A DNA stretch of 64,000 bases. Origin: Synechococcus sp. CCY 9618 (GTDB lineage Bacteria; Cyanobacteriota; Cyanobacteriia; PCC-6307; Cyanobiaceae). The stretch is from contig NZ_JAFKRG010000010.1 in assembly GCF_019038415.1 (NCBI RefSeq), positions 33,077 to 97,076 on the forward strand. The letters are read 5' to 3'. The translations under genes were made by a program, and so were the position numbers. Positions 9,778 to 18,369 of the stretch are shown in pieces; position 1 is the first letter of the stretch, and every line of letters begins with the position of its first letter. The notes below the pieces were generated by a model that made no database searches, was not told the origin of the DNA, and saw only the letters and a list, made by a program, of their open reading frames with translations.

Positions 9778-10865
9778 CGCTCGATCCGGGCCGTCACCTG
9801 CAGCTGGGAGAGCGCGGCGGCCCGGCGGCTGCTGGCCGGGCTGAGCAGGGCCTGCACCTCCACCACCCGGCTGTCGTTGTTGGCGCTGGGGTCGGTGTTG
9901 ATCAGGCTCTGGCGTTTCACCAGGGCCCCGATGCGGCTGATGCGGCCCTCCAGCGGCTGGGCCAGGGCCGGACTGGTGATGGTCACCGGGGCGCCGAGGC
10001 GCACCCGCCGCAGATCGCTCTGGTACACCTCGGCCACCACCTGCATGGCCTCGGTGCGGCCCATCTGCACCAGGCCTTCGCTGCCGATGGCCTCTCCGGG
10101 CCGGGTCAGCACCGAGAGGATCCTGCCGCTGATGGGCGCCCGCACCAGGCTGTCCTCCCGCTCGGCCAGCACCCGCACCAGGGCGGCGCCGGCCTGTTCA
10201 CGCTGGCGGCGGGCCGCCGCCACATCGGGTCCGTCCGCGCCGGGCAGGCCCGGGGAGGTCTGGAAACGGCGCAGCACGGCCCTGGCTTCGGCCAGCTGGG
10301 CCTGGGCCGTTTCGCGGCTCAGGCGCCTGGCATCCCGCAGGGAGGCGGAGACGGCGCCGTTCGCGAACAGGGACTCGTGGCGGGCCTCCTCCAGGCGGGC
10401 TGTGCGGAATTCGGCCTCCAGGCGCGCCACCCGGGCCGCTTGCACCTGCTGTTCACGGCGCTGGTCGGCCACGGCCACCTCCAGACGCGCCTCGGCCAGC
10501 CGCAGCTGGGCCGTCGCCTCCCCCACGGCAGCCTCCAGGCGCGGCTGGCTGTCAAGCACGGCGATGACGCTGCCGCTCTCGACCCGATCCCCTTCCTCCA
10601 CCCGCAGCTGGCGCAGCCGGGCCGGGGCACCGCCCGGAGAGGCGGCCGGTGGTGCCACGGTGATCACTTCCCCCACCGGCTCCAGGCGGCCGAGGGCGGT
10701 GACGCTGGTGGGGGGCGACTCCGGGTTCAGGGCGGCTGAGGTCGCCGGTCGGGGCGCCGCGCCGCCCCGGTGCACGAGGACGGCCACGCCGATGCCGAGG
10801 GCAACGGTGGTGGCGGTGGCGAGCCAGGGCCGCAGCGGCCGGCGCAGGGAAAGGGGCTGGTCCAT
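9774..10865 (-). CDS. devB: DevB-type membrane fusion protein (HlyD family)
   Basis: 363 residues from ATG at 10863-10865. Periplasmic adaptor linking the DevCA pump to an outer-membrane channel. One N-terminal membrane helix (VALGIGVAVLVH) is followed by a lipoyl/barrel half (SVTALGRLEPVGEVI), a long Glu/Arg-rich coiled-coil hairpin (residues ~100-210) and the second lipoyl half (VRAPISGRILSVLTRPGEAI). An ATG 18 nt upstream is possible but sits in a weak context. First gene of the operon, divergent from the TetR gene. Confidence 0.9.
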   Translation of the reverse strand: MDQPLSLRRPLRPWLATATTVALGIGVAVLVHRGGAAPRPATSAALNPESPPTSVTALGRLEPVGEVITVAPPAASPGGAPARLRQLRVEEGDRVESGSVIAVLDSQPRLEAAVGEATAQLRLAEARLEVAVADQRREQQVQAARVARLEAEFRTARLEEARHESLFANGAVSASLRDARRLSRETAQAQLAEARAVLRRFQTSPGLPGADGPDVAAARRQREQAGAALVRVLAEREDSLVRAPISGRILSVLTRPGEAIGSEGLVQMGRTEAMQVVAEVYQSDLRRVRLGAPVTITSPALAQPLEGRISRIGALVKRQSLINTDPSANNDSRVVEVQALLSPASSRRAAALSQLQVTARIER

Positions 10866-10891
10866 GGGAGGGGGACCGGACAACGAATAAA

Positions 10892-10906
10892 ACTAAACCG
10901 TCTAGT
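10892..10906. promoter_or_regulatory. Probable TetR operator between devB and the regulator gene
   Basis: ACTAAACCGTCTAGT is a 15-bp palindrome about a central C with one mismatched pair (position 5 against 11). It lies 26 bp upstream of devB and 47 bp upstream of the divergent TetR gene. Its half-site resembles the CTAGAC-type halves bound by many TetR repressors. A second weaker symmetry, AAACC-N9-GGTTT, spans 10895-10913. Assignment to this regulator is inferred from position. Confidence 0.55.
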
Positions 10907-10953
10907 CTGGTTTTTGGCAAGCCCGTTTCCCTGGCCGCCTGCCGGGCGCCACC

Positions 10954-11613
10954 ATGGATCCATTCGCTGCCTGTGCCTTGGTCCCTCCCGTCCGCCAGCT
11001 CTCGGAGGCAAAGGCGGCGGCGATCCTGGCCGGCGCCATGCAGGAATTCCTGGCCCAGGGCTACGCCGCCACCAGCATGGACCGGGTGGCCCGTGCCGCC
11101 GGCGTCTCCAAGGCCACCGTCTACAGCCACTACGCCGACAAGGAGTCCCTGTTCCAGGCCCTCAGCCGCCACCTGATCGAGCGCCGTTTCGCCCTGCTGT
11201 TCGGCGGCGATCAGGTGGCGGCGCTGCCCCCGGATCCCCGCCAGGCCCTGCAGGCGCTGGCCCGGCGGATGCTGGCGGTGCATGCCACCCAGCCGGAGTT
11301 CCTGGCCTTCCTGCGCCTGCTGATCGGGGAATCGGATCGCTTTCCGGCCCTGGCGCAGGGGTTCATGACCCAGGTCCACCAGAAGAGCTTCCTGGCGGTG
11401 ACCGAACTGGTGAGCGGCTGTCCAGGCCGCGCTCAGGGAGACCCCACCCTGCTGGCCATGGTCTTCCTGGGCTCCCTGATCCATGTGGTGATGGGCCAGG
11501 ACATGCTCCACGGCCGGGAGGTGCTGCCGATCGACAGGGAGGCCTTCGCCGCGGGCCTGGTGGACCTGCTCTGTCCGGTTTGTCCCCAGGACGGATCTGG
11601 CCCCCCGGACTGA
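10954..11613 (+). CDS. TetR/AcrR-family transcriptional regulator
   Basis: 219 residues from ATG at 10954. The N-terminal helix-turn-helix is clear at residues 40-65 (TSMDRVARAAGVSKATVYSHYADKE-like), preceded by a short Pro-rich leader. The C-terminal ligand-binding half (AcrR-type, hydrophobic helices) is typical in length. Divergent from devBCA across 88 bp that contain a palindrome, so it most likely represses that exporter and itself. The inducer cannot be told from the sequence. Confidence 0.88.
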   Translation: MDPFAACALVPPVRQLSEAKAAAILAGAMQEFLAQGYAATSMDRVARAAGVSKATVYSHYADKESLFQALSRHLIERRFALLFGGDQVAALPPDPRQALQALARRMLAVHATQPEFLAFLRLLIGESDRFPALAQGFMTQVHQKSFLAVTELVSGCPGRAQGDPTLLAMVFLGSLIHVVMGQDMLHGREVLPIDREAFAAGLVDLLCPVCPQDGSGPPD

Positions 11614-12114
11614 TCGGACCGCCCACCGCCAGCAGGGCGGGGGCTCAGGCCTTGCGGCCGGATGGGAGCGGCCTGCTTGATGTCCTGCCCGAGGCAGGAG
11701 ATCCGGGTCTCTGGCGTCCATGGGATGGGCGTGTCATCGCCCGGCGGCACACCACCGTGGTGGAGGGGTGCCGTTTCATCAGGATCGGCCCATGAGCCGA
11801 ATGGCGCTCTCCTGCTGCTGTCGCACCAAGCACTGATGAACGACTTCGACTTTCTCGCTTTTCTCCTTTCTGGCAAGGGTCTCCATGGGGAGGTTGTGGA
11901 GTGGATCCTCAGGGAAATAGGGGGCTGCTGGGTTCCGGGCGTATGAGCCGGTTTCTCCTGTTGGCCAGGCGTTCGCGGCCAGCGTTTTTCGATGGACCGG
12001 GAGAGGTGGGTTCCCGCGGAGCAAGGAAGATTGGCTCCGATCTCCGCCCCATCAACTTGATCGGTGTCACCAGCCCAGCTGAGCTCCCCTCCTGCCCCGT
12101 TGGGGAGGGGCATG
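11614..12114. other. Intergenic stretch with no convincing gene
   Basis: About 500 bp between the TetR gene and the rpsD terminator, with lower GC than its neighbours. The only frame of natural-looking composition is a 36-codon one on the plus strand from ATG 11836 to 11946 (MNDFDFLAFLL start), without a ribosome binding site; I do not call it. A GC hairpin (CCCCTCC/GGAGGGG) at about 12086-12110 could be a second weak terminator. Nothing else seen. Confidence 0.4.
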
Positions 12115-12150
12115 AAAAAGCCCCCGCCGCAGGGCGAGGGCCAGGGGGCT
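12115..12150 (-). terminator. Rho-independent terminator of rpsD
   Basis: Read on the minus strand, AGCCCCC pairs with GGGGGCT around a ~17-nt GC-rich loop and runs into TTTTT (plus-strand 12115-12119). It lies 16 bp past the rpsD stop. Confidence 0.8.
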
Positions 12151-12165
12151 GAAGTCTGGGCGAGT

Positions 12166-12774
12166 TCAGACCTTGCGGCTGTAGAACTCCACCACCAGCA
12201 GTTCGTTGATTTCCAGGGCCACCCATTCGCGCTCGATGCGGCCGCCCACCTTGGCGGTCATCTTGGCTTTGTCGAATTCGAGATGGGGCGGAATGTTGGC
12301 CAGACCGGGGAAGGCCAGGTTGGCCTCGGCGAGGGTCTTGCTGCACTTGCGCTCGCGGATGGCGACCACGTCGCCGGCCCGGCACTGGTAGCTGGGAATG
12401 TCCACCACCCGGCCGTTCACGGTCACGTGGCCATGGTTCACCAGCTGGCGGGCGCCGGGGACGGTGGGGCCGAGGCCGAGGCGGAAGCAGATGTTGTCGA
12501 GACGGCCCTCGAGCAGCTTGAGCAGGTTGGTTCCGGTGGAACCCTCCTGGGCACGGGCTTTCTTCACGTAGCGCACCAGCTGACGTTCGGAAATGCCGTA
12601 GTTGAAACGCAGTTTCTGCTTTTCTTCGAGACGGATCGCGTATTCGGAGCGCTTGCGACGGGCTTGGCCGTGCTGACCGGGGGGATAAGACCGTTTGGCG
12701 GCCTTACGGGTGAGACCGGGAAGGTCCCCCAAGCGCCGCGTGATCCTCAGGCGAGGGCCGCGGTAGCGAGACAT
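12166..12774 (-). CDS. rpsD: 30S ribosomal protein S4
   Basis: 202 residues, the normal bacterial S4 length, from ATG at 12772-12774 ([11 protein letters not shown]). S4 nucleates 16S rRNA folding and forms part of the 30S mRNA entry. The N-terminal rRNA-binding part ([11 protein letters not shown]) is followed by the S4 RNA-binding fold ([31 protein letters not shown]). The N-terminal zinc-binding cysteines of some S4 proteins are absent, as in other cyanobacteria. Single-gene unit with its own terminator, divergent from yidD. Confidence 0.97.
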   Translation of the reverse strand: MSRYRGPRLRITRRLGDLPGLTRKAAKRSYPPGQHGQARRKRSEYAIRLEEKQKLRFNYGISERQLVRYVKKARAQEGSTGTNLLKLLEGRLDNICFRLGLGPTVPGARQLVNHGHVTVNGRVVDIPSYQCRAGDVVAIRERKCSKTLAEANLAFPGLANIPPHLEFDKAKMTAKVGGRIEREWVALEINELLVVEFYSRKV

Positions 12775-12866
12775 AAGGGAAGGTGACGGAGGTGGATCGT
12801 GCGGCCCGGAGGCCGAACGGCGGAGCCCACGGCTGCGGCATGCTGGGTTGACCCGGATGCCCGCGC

Positions 12867-13148
12867 GTGCAGCGCCAACCACCCACCCTAGACGCCGGCG
12901 AACCTCCGGCATTCCTTGCCCGGCTGTCGGCCGCGGTGGCCGCCCTGCTGCTGGGCCTGATCGGCGCCTACCGCCGCTGGCTGTCGCCCCTGCTGGGGCC
13001 GCGCTGCCGCTTCATCCCCAGCTGCAGCGCCTACGGCCTGGAGGCGATCGGCCGCCACGGGCCCTGGAGAGGGGGCTGGCTCACCCTGAGGCGCATCGGC
13101 CGCTGCCACCCCTTCACCCCCTGCGGCTGCGACCCGGTGCCGGACTGA
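12867..13148 (+). CDS. yidD: Membrane protein insertion efficiency factor YidD
   Basis: 93 residues from GTG at 12867. YidD is a small inner-membrane-associated protein that helps YidC-dependent insertion. The family core is complete: [31 protein letters not shown], then [14 protein letters not shown] and the terminal CGCDPVP. An N-terminal hydrophobic helix ([14 protein letters not shown]) anchors it. Unlike many bacteria, it is not next to rnpA/yidC, which lie 10 kb away on the other strand. It overlaps the next gene by one base. Confidence 0.92.
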   Translation: MQRQPPTLDAGEPPAFLARLSAAVAALLLGLIGAYRRWLSPLLGPRCRFIPSCSAYGLEAIGRHGPWRGGWLTLRRIGRCHPFTPCGCDPVPD

Positions 13149-13429
13149 TGCCCGAACGGATCGCCGAACTGGTGCTGTTCACCCGCCAGGGCTGCTGCCT
13201 CTGCGAGGGGCTGGAGGAGAAGCTGCAGGCGCTGGATCCGCCCCAGCCCCTGCGGGTGATCGATGTGGACACTGACCCGGCCCTGCAGGCTCGCTATGGG
13301 TTCACCGTGCCGGTGCTGGCCCTGGCCGGGCCCGGCGGCGGGCGGCCGCTGCGGGAGCTGCCGCGGGTGTCCCCCCGGCTGGCGGGAGCCCAGCTGCGGG
13401 CCTGGCTGAGCAAGCAGGGCGTGGGCTGA
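13148..13429 (+). CDS. Glutaredoxin-like thioredoxin-fold protein (DUF836 type)
   Basis: 93 residues from ATG at 13148, which shares its A with the yidD stop. A beta-alpha-beta thioredoxin fold opening (ELVLFTRQGCCLCEGLEEKL) carries a C-x-x-C-like CCLC pair near residue 16-19. Next come the family's VIDVDTDPAL strand-turn and a cis-proline after a strand (GFTVPVLAL). It is probably a small redox protein; substrate unknown. The one-base overlap indicates translational coupling to yidD. Confidence 0.8.
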   Translation: MPERIAELVLFTRQGCCLCEGLEEKLQALDPPQPLRVIDVDTDPALQARYGFTVPVLALAGPGGGRPLRELPRVSPRLAGAQLRAWLSKQGVG

Positions 13430-13489
13430 GCGCCACGCTTAGAAAGGCGCCAGCTTCGTCCCGCCAGCCGGGGGGACACCCGATTCGCC

Positions 13490-15022
13490 ATGGCCCAGCT
13501 GCTCCTGCCGCTCCTGCACCAGGTGGGTCTTCCCCCTCTGGAAGACCCCGACGGTGCCCTGGCCGGCGCCGAGGTGAGTGGCGTCAGCTGTGATTCCCGC
13601 CGCGTCGGCCCCGGCAGCCTGTTCGTGGGTCTGCCCGGCACGGCGGTGGATGGGGGCAGCTTCTGGCCCCGGGCGCTGGAGGCCGGTGCCTTGGCGGCGG
13701 TGATCGGGCCGGCGGCGGCGGCCGCCTGTCCCCCGGCCCCGGGGGATCCGGTGCTGGTGGTGGAGCCGCCCCTGGCCCGCTGGGCCGGGCTGCTGGCGGC
13801 CGAATTCTGGGGTCAGCCGAGCCGGCACCTGGCCCTGATCGGCGTCACCGGCACCAACGGCAAGACCACCACCACCTACCTGATCGAGCACCTGGCGGAG
13901 GCCTGCGGCCAGCCGGCTGCCCTGTTCGGCACTCTGCAGAACCGCTGGCCCGGCCACAGCGCCACCGCCACCCACACCACCGCCTTCGCCGACCTGCTCC
14001 AGGCCGACCTGGCCCAGGCGGCGGCGGCCGGCAGCGCCATCGCGGCCATGGAGGTGAGCTCCCACGCCCTCGACCAGCAGCGGGTGGCAGGCTGCCGCTT
14101 CGCCGGGGCCGTGTTCACCAACCTCACCCAGGACCATCTCGACTACCACCCCTCGATGGAGGCCTACTTCGAGGCCAAGGCCCTGCTGTTCGCACCCGAG
14201 CTGCTGGAGGGGGGCGCGGTGGTGAACAGCGACGACCCCTGGGGCGCCCGCCTGGCCGAACGCCTGCGGCCCTCCGGAAAAGGGGGCGACGGCCCTGCCC
14301 CCTGCTGGCGCTGCTCCTTGAGCGACCCGGCCGCCGAGCTGCGCATCAGCGATCTGGTGATGGGCGCCGACGGGGTGAGCGGCCGGCTGCACAGCCCGGT
14401 GGGAGAGGGGACCTTCCGCTCGCCGCTGGTGGGCCGCTTCAACCTGATGAACCTGCTGGAGGCGGTGGGGGCCCTGCTGCAGCAGGGTCTGCCCCTGCCG
14501 GCGCTCCTCGAGGGGCTGGCCAGCTTCCGGGGAGTGCCGGGGCGCATGGAGCGGGTGCCCGGGCCGGCGGGCCCCCCCCTGCCAGCGGTCCTGGTGGACT
14601 ACGCCCACACCCCCGACGGCCTGGAAAACGCCCTGGCGGCCTGCCGGCCCTTCACCGGCGGCCGGCTGATCTGCGTGTTCGGCTGCGGCGGCGACCGGGA
14701 CCGCAGCAAGCGCCCCCAGATGGCGGCCATCGCCGCCCGCCTGGCCGATGCGGTGGTGGTCACCTCCGACAACCCCCGCACCGAAGACCCCCAGCGGATC
14801 CTCAACGACGTGGTGGCCGGCATTCCCGCTGGCACCGAGCTGGTGGTGGAGGGCGACCGGGCCGCCGCAATCGCGGCGACGATCGCGGCGGCGGCGCCGG
14901 CGGATCTGGTGCTGATCGCCGGCAAGGGTCACGAGGACTACCAGATCCTCGGCACCACCAAGGTGCATTTCGATGATCGGGAGGAAGCCCAGCGGGCGCT
15001 TCAGGCGCGGGCTGCCGGTTGA
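13490..15022 (+). CDS. murE: UDP-N-acetylmuramoyl-L-alanyl-D-glutamate-2,6-diaminopimelate ligase
   Basis: 510 residues from ATG at 13490. Cytoplasmic Mur ligase adding meso-diaminopimelate to the peptidoglycan stem. The ATP loop [11 protein letters not shown] starts near residue 120. The carbamylated-lysine region (FEAKALLF) and the DAP-specific DNPR motif at ~427-430 (SDNPRTEDP) are present, the latter arguing for diaminopimelate and not lysine. The C-terminal GKGHEDYQI is typical. 60 bp after the thioredoxin-fold gene, same strand. Confidence 0.96.
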   Translation: MAQLLLPLLHQVGLPPLEDPDGALAGAEVSGVSCDSRRVGPGSLFVGLPGTAVDGGSFWPRALEAGALAAVIGPAAAAACPPAPGDPVLVVEPPLARWAGLLAAEFWGQPSRHLALIGVTGTNGKTTTTYLIEHLAEACGQPAALFGTLQNRWPGHSATATHTTAFADLLQADLAQAAAAGSAIAAMEVSSHALDQQRVAGCRFAGAVFTNLTQDHLDYHPSMEAYFEAKALLFAPELLEGGAVVNSDDPWGARLAERLRPSGKGGDGPAPCWRCSLSDPAAELRISDLVMGADGVSGRLHSPVGEGTFRSPLVGRFNLMNLLEAVGALLQQGLPLPALLEGLASFRGVPGRMERVPGPAGPPLPAVLVDYAHTPDGLENALAACRPFTGGRLICVFGCGGDRDRSKRPQMAAIAARLADAVVVTSDNPRTEDPQRILNDVVAGIPAGTELVVEGDRAAAIAATIAAAAPADLVLIAGKGHEDYQILGTTKVHFDDREEAQRALQARAAG

Positions 15023-15118
15023 AGTTTTCTCGCATGTGTTGTTGCGATCCGTCCTGAAGGGGCACGGCCGGAAATAATCGGCGTGTCGCATCTCGGTTGC
15101 ATGTCTTCCTCCATTCCC

Positions 15119-15841
15119 ATGCCGAAAAAGTTCCTGGCGGAACTGATCGGCACCTTCTGGCTGGTGCTGGGCGGTTGCGGCAGCGCCGTACTGGCCGCTG
15201 TCTTTCCCTATGACAGTCCTGTTGCGAACCCCCTCGGCCTGGGTTTTCTGGGTGTCTCCCTGGCGTTCGGTCTCACCCTGCTCACGGCGGTGTATGCCAT
15301 CGGCCATATCTCTGGCTGCCACATCAACCCTGCGGTGAGTTTCGGCCTCTGGGCCGGCGGGAAATTCCCTGGCTCCGGTCTGCTTCCCTACATCGGCGCC
15401 CAGGTGCTCGGTGGTGTGATCGCCGGTGGAGTGATCCTGCTGGTGGCCAATGGCCGCCCGGGCTTTGAGCTGGCGGGCAGCAATCCCCTGGCCACCAATG
15501 GGTTCGGTGCCCACTCACCGGGGGGCTACGGCCTGCTCTCCGCCCTGGTGATTGAGGTGATCCTCACTTTCATCTTCCTGCTGGTGATTCTTGGTGCCAC
15601 CCACAAGCAGGAGCTCAGTGCCGTCGCCGGCGCCCCGATCGGGCTTGCCCTTACCCTGATCCACCTGGTCAGCATTCCGGTCACCAACACCTCAGTGAAT
15701 CCGGCCCGCAGCACCGGCGTGGCCCTCTGGGTGGGCGGCGATGCCATCGGCCAGTTGTGGTTGTTCTGGCTGGCGCCGATCGCCGGTGCCCTGCTGGCCG
15801 GTCTGTTCTACAAGGCGGTTTTCGCCGCCACCGAGAGCTGA
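15119..15841 (+). CDS. aqpZ: Aquaporin Z
   Basis: 240 residues from ATG at 15119 ([13 protein letters not shown]), the start most like the family; in-frame ATG 15101 and GTG 15083 would extend it, and none of them has a clear ribosome binding site. Six membrane helices and two half-helices form a water channel. The NPA boxes are [10 protein letters not shown] and SVNPARSTG; the arginine after the second NPA and the histidine in LTLIHLV are those of the narrow water-selective filter. Its last 34 bp overlap the convergent cysteine lyase gene. Confidence 0.93.
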   Translation: MPKKFLAELIGTFWLVLGGCGSAVLAAVFPYDSPVANPLGLGFLGVSLAFGLTLLTAVYAIGHISGCHINPAVSFGLWAGGKFPGSGLLPYIGAQVLGGVIAGGVILLVANGRPGFELAGSNPLATNGFGAHSPGGYGLLSALVIEVILTFIFLLVILGATHKQELSAVAGAPIGLALTLIHLVSIPVTNTSVNPARSTGVALWVGGDAIGQLWLFWLAPIAGALLAGLFYKAVFAATES

Positions 15842-17046
15842 TCCAGCAGCCGGTCCACCTCGGCGGCGGTGGTCACCAGGTGGGTGCAGGCCCGGATGCA
15901 GGCGGGCGATTCCAGGGTCCGCAGCCAGCTGCCTTGCGCCCCCAGCCGCCCCACCACCGCGGCGGGATCCAGGGGCGCGCCGCCGGGGGCGGCCATGGTG
16001 AAACTCACCAGGCCGGCGGGGGGCGGCACCTGCAGCAGGCTGCGGACCCCGGGGATCCGCTGCAGGCCGTGCCAGAGCTGGCCGCTGCGCTCCCGGATTG
16101 CCCTCAGCCGCTCCTCGGCGCTGCCCTCGGCCTCCAGCAGCTCCAGGGAGCGGGCCAGGCCGGCGAACAGGGGCGTGCAGGAGGTGGCCACCTCAAAGCG
16201 GCGGGCATCGCCGTGGTAGCCGCCGGCACCGGGCCCGTCGTGGGCGAGGCTGCGCCAGCCCACCAGGGTGGGGCTGCTGGTGGCCAGCAGCCGGCTGGAG
16301 AGGGCCACGGCCCCCAGGCCTTCAGGCCCGCAGCACCACTTGTGGCCCGTGCAGGCATAGATGTCGGCGGCGGCGGCGGCCGCGGCCACCGGCAGGCTGC
16401 CCAGGGACTGGGCCCCATCCACCAGCAGCCAGGGGTGGCCGGGATGGGCGGCCAGCTGGCCCGCCACCGCCGCGATCGGCATCAGCTGGCCGGTGTTCCA
16501 GAGCAGGTGGGAGAGCACCACCAGCCGGGTGCGGGGGGTGAGGGCCGCCTCCAGCCGCTCGCCCACCGCCTCCGCTGTGGCCTCCGCTTCACCGGTCAGG
16601 TCCGCCACCGCCAGGGAGGTGATCCGCAACTGATGGCGGTGGACCAGCTCCTCGAGGGCGGCCACCACCCCGTAGTGCTCGGCATCGCCGATCAGCAGCT
16701 CATCGCCGGCCTGCCAGGGGAGGCCCCAGAGGGGCAACACGCAGCCGGAGGTGACGTTCTCGGTGAAGGCCAGCCGCTCCGGTGCCACCCCGAACCAGTC
16801 GGCCAGCCGCTGGCGCAGGCCGGTGACGGTGCGGTTGACGTACGGCCAGACATTGTCGCTGAACGGTCCCAGCTCCTGGATGGTGGCGAACGCATCGGTG
16901 ATCGCCGCCAGGGAGCTCTGCGGCAGCGGCCCCTGGCCGCCGTAGTTGAAGTAGGTCTTGTTGGCCAGGGCGGGCAGTTGATCCCGCAGGGGGACTGGCC
17001 GCTGGGGCTCTGAGCGTTGCTTAAGTCGTGGCCCAGGGTCGGTCAT
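15808..17046 (-). CDS. L-cysteine/cystine C-S lyase (class V aminotransferase fold)
   Basis: 412 residues from ATG at 17044-17046. This PLP enzyme resembles the cyanobacterial C-DES lyase that releases a persulfide from cystine and can feed Fe-S cluster assembly. Family features: [19 protein letters not shown] near residue 25, the PLP-binding DGAQS stretch and the Schiff-base lysine in [11 protein letters not shown]. The first ~19 residues are unlike usual family starts. The DNA for residues just after them occurs a second time at 19328-19375, so the 5' end may have been replaced by an insertion. It converges on aqpZ. Confidence 0.88.
   Translation of the reverse strand: MTDPGPRLKQRSEPQRPVPLRDQLPALANKTYFNYGGQGPLPQSSLAAITDAFATIQELGPFSDNVWPYVNRTVTGLRQRLADWFGVAPERLAFTENVTSGCVLPLWGLPWQAGDELLIGDAEHYGVVAALEELVHRHQLRITSLAVADLTGEAEATAEAVGERLEAALTPRTRLVVLSHLLWNTGQLMPIAAVAGQLAAHPGHPWLLVDGAQSLGSLPVAAAAAAADIYACTGHKWCCGPEGLGAVALSSRLLATSSPTLVGWRSLAHDGPGAGGYHGDARRFEVATSCTPLFAGLARSLELLEAEGSAEERLRAIRERSGQLWHGLQRIPGVRSLLQVPPPAGLVSFTMAAPGGAPLDPAAVVGRLGAQGSWLRTLESPACIRACTHLVTTAAEVDRLLDQLSVAAKTAL
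16944..16991. repeat. Direct repeat, copy 1 (inside cysteine lyase 5' end)
   Basis: 48 bp, identical to 19328-19375 except for two adjacent bases; the last 39 bp (16953-16991) match exactly. Both copies have the same orientation. This copy encodes part of [15 protein letters not shown] in the intact lyase gene. The ~2.3 kb between the copies is lower in GC and holds the integrase-like fragment and the HExxH gene. Confidence 0.85.
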
Positions 17047-17053
17047 TCAGCGT

Positions 17054-17215
17054 GTGATCTTGACGTACAGGAAGCATGCCAGCTACATCCGCAAGGGGCG
17101 GGTGGGCTACCGGATCCAGCGGGGCGTCCCTAAGCACTGGTTGACTGGCGACGTCGGAACCCCACGATCTACAGGCGGCACGAGCAGAACGTTCGTGCTC
17201 GTTGCCGGAGCGTGA
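17054..17215 (+). pseudogene. Possible N-terminal remnant of a tyrosine recombinase
   Basis: A 53-codon frame from GTG 17054 to TGA 17215. It starts VILTYRKHASYIRKGRVGYR and continues IQRGVPKHW. The pattern Y-I-x-K-x-G-x-x-x-Y-x-x-x-R-x-V-P-K is what is seen at the N-terminus of many phage-type integrases; the catalytic domain is missing. It lies just beyond the start of the lyase gene and next to one copy of the 48-bp direct repeat. The assignment is inference from a short stretch. Confidence 0.3.
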
Positions 17216-17636
17216 TCAAGACTTTTCTGACACGATCCAAGGATCCACCGGATCAGGAGGCATCTGCTGTTGACCTGGTGTTGGCCTGCGCTGAGATGTT
17301 TTGGAGGATCTTCGATGGGTTCTGCATGATGATATCCGTCTGGATTTAGGGAATCAGTGGATTTTGATTCGAAGGACCCTGTGCTTTGCGTTTGTTTTCG
17401 CATTGAAGATGGAATGGCCTGTGCAGAGCCACGCGGTGGACTCTTGGGTGGTGGATTCTTGCAATCACAGAGGATGAGTCTAGGGCGAAGTCCTTGTAAT
17501 CCATGGATTCTCTTCTGCCCCCCATCGGGCGATAAATCTTGCATCAGACTGTTCGGAATCTCGGCCTCATGTGGTGGTACTCAAGTGTTTGGCTAAGGAT
17601 TGAAGCCATGGGATAGGAGACAGAAAACAACCTGCG
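17216..17636. other. Low-GC stretch without a recognisable gene
   Basis: About 420 bp of mixed composition, clearly poorer in GC than the flanks. Frames present (for example 17357-17596 plus and 17107-17544 minus) have no start context and no family-like pattern. Probably degraded DNA of the inserted segment. Confidence 0.4.
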
Positions 17637-17756
17637 ATGGTCTTCGTTGAAATTTCTGTCGCCTTGGCGGCACCTTTCCTGGTGTGTCTTTGGTCCTTTC
17701 TCTTGATCAGGTCCTGGGAAGGAAATCCCATTCTGGTCGACGAGACTTCATGGTAG
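17637..17756 (+). CDS. Candidate 39-residue membrane peptide
   Basis: ATG 17637 to TAG 17756. A single hydrophobic helix (VEISVALAAPFLVCLWSFLLI) fills residues 4-24, followed by a short polar tail ending ETSW. An AGGAGA lies about 17 nt upstream, further than ideal. It ends 31 bp before the HExxH gene on the same strand and could be in one transcript with it. No homologue recognised; it may be a chance frame. Confidence 0.3.
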   Translation: MVFVEISVALAAPFLVCLWSFLLIRSWEGNPILVDETSW

Positions 17757-17787
17757 ATGTACGCTTACCACAAGCCTCTTCGCTCTG

Positions 17788-18369
17788 ATGCGACGCTTCC
17801 TTGTTGCTTGTGTTGTTTTCTTCGCCCTTTCTCCGGCTTCTGCGGCCACGTATTGCGATCCCAAGAGGGGCTGTTCACTTCCATTGCATATGTTGGGTGT
17901 CCGGGGAATGACCGTTTTTCTCGCAAGAGCACGGATCCCTGTGAAAGTTGATCGTTGTGAGCCAGGGGTTCTTGTCCAGTTCAGTCCGCGTCCAGTCTCT
18001 ATTGGAAGCATGACAATCTGTACGAGTGCGTTCAAGCGGGGAGTAGCAGGGCTGAGTGAAGAGTTCCGTCATGAAATGATTCACGCCGCTCAATTCTGTA
18101 AAGCAGAGAACAATGAGACGCGTGGCTTCTTGCCGATTTCAGACGATGGGACCAGTGTGCCCAAGCAAGGTCAGCATGTTGGGACCTATCGGCATCATGT
18201 TGGAGGCCAGTACGGGCTCTTGACTGAGCACGAAGCTCACACTTATGAAACTGCCAGCGACCGAGATGTCCTCACGATCTTTCGGAATTACTGCATTGAC
18301 CGTAGAAAGACGAATACAGGCCCCTCATCGGGCCTGAGGGCTCTCCAGCTCATTGGCTGGGGTGGGTAA
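17788..18369 (+). CDS. Secreted HExxH protein, putative zinc metallopeptidase
   Basis: 193 residues from ATG at 17788. The signal peptide is clear (MRRFLVACVVFFALSPASAA, cut near residue 20). The mature part has six cysteines (23, 29, 57, 78, 104, 169), fitting disulfides in an exported protein. HEMIH at 95-99 matches the zinc-peptidase HExxH motif inside EEFRHEMIHAAQ, and an acidic cluster (TEHEAHTYE, 146-154) could give the third zinc ligand as in gluzincins. No named peptidase family recognised, so activity is inferred. GC and codon use are well below those of flanking genes, which suggests transfer. Confidence 0.72.
   Translation: MRRFLVACVVFFALSPASAATYCDPKRGCSLPLHMLGVRGMTVFLARARIPVKVDRCEPGVLVQFSPRPVSIGSMTICTSAFKRGVAGLSEEFRHEMIHAAQFCKAENNETRGFLPISDDGTSVPKQGQHVGTYRHHVGGQYGLLTEHEAHTYETASDRDVLTIFRNYCIDRRKTNTGPSSGLRALQLIGWGG

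Noticed and set aside
12866..13148. YidD as part of an rnpA-yidC operon
   Set aside because: It lies on the opposite strand 10 kb from rnpA and is coupled to a thioredoxin-fold gene instead.
17107..17544. 145-codon minus-strand frame in the accessory patch
   Set aside because: No start context, no family pattern, and it overlaps the integrase-like fragment on the other strand.
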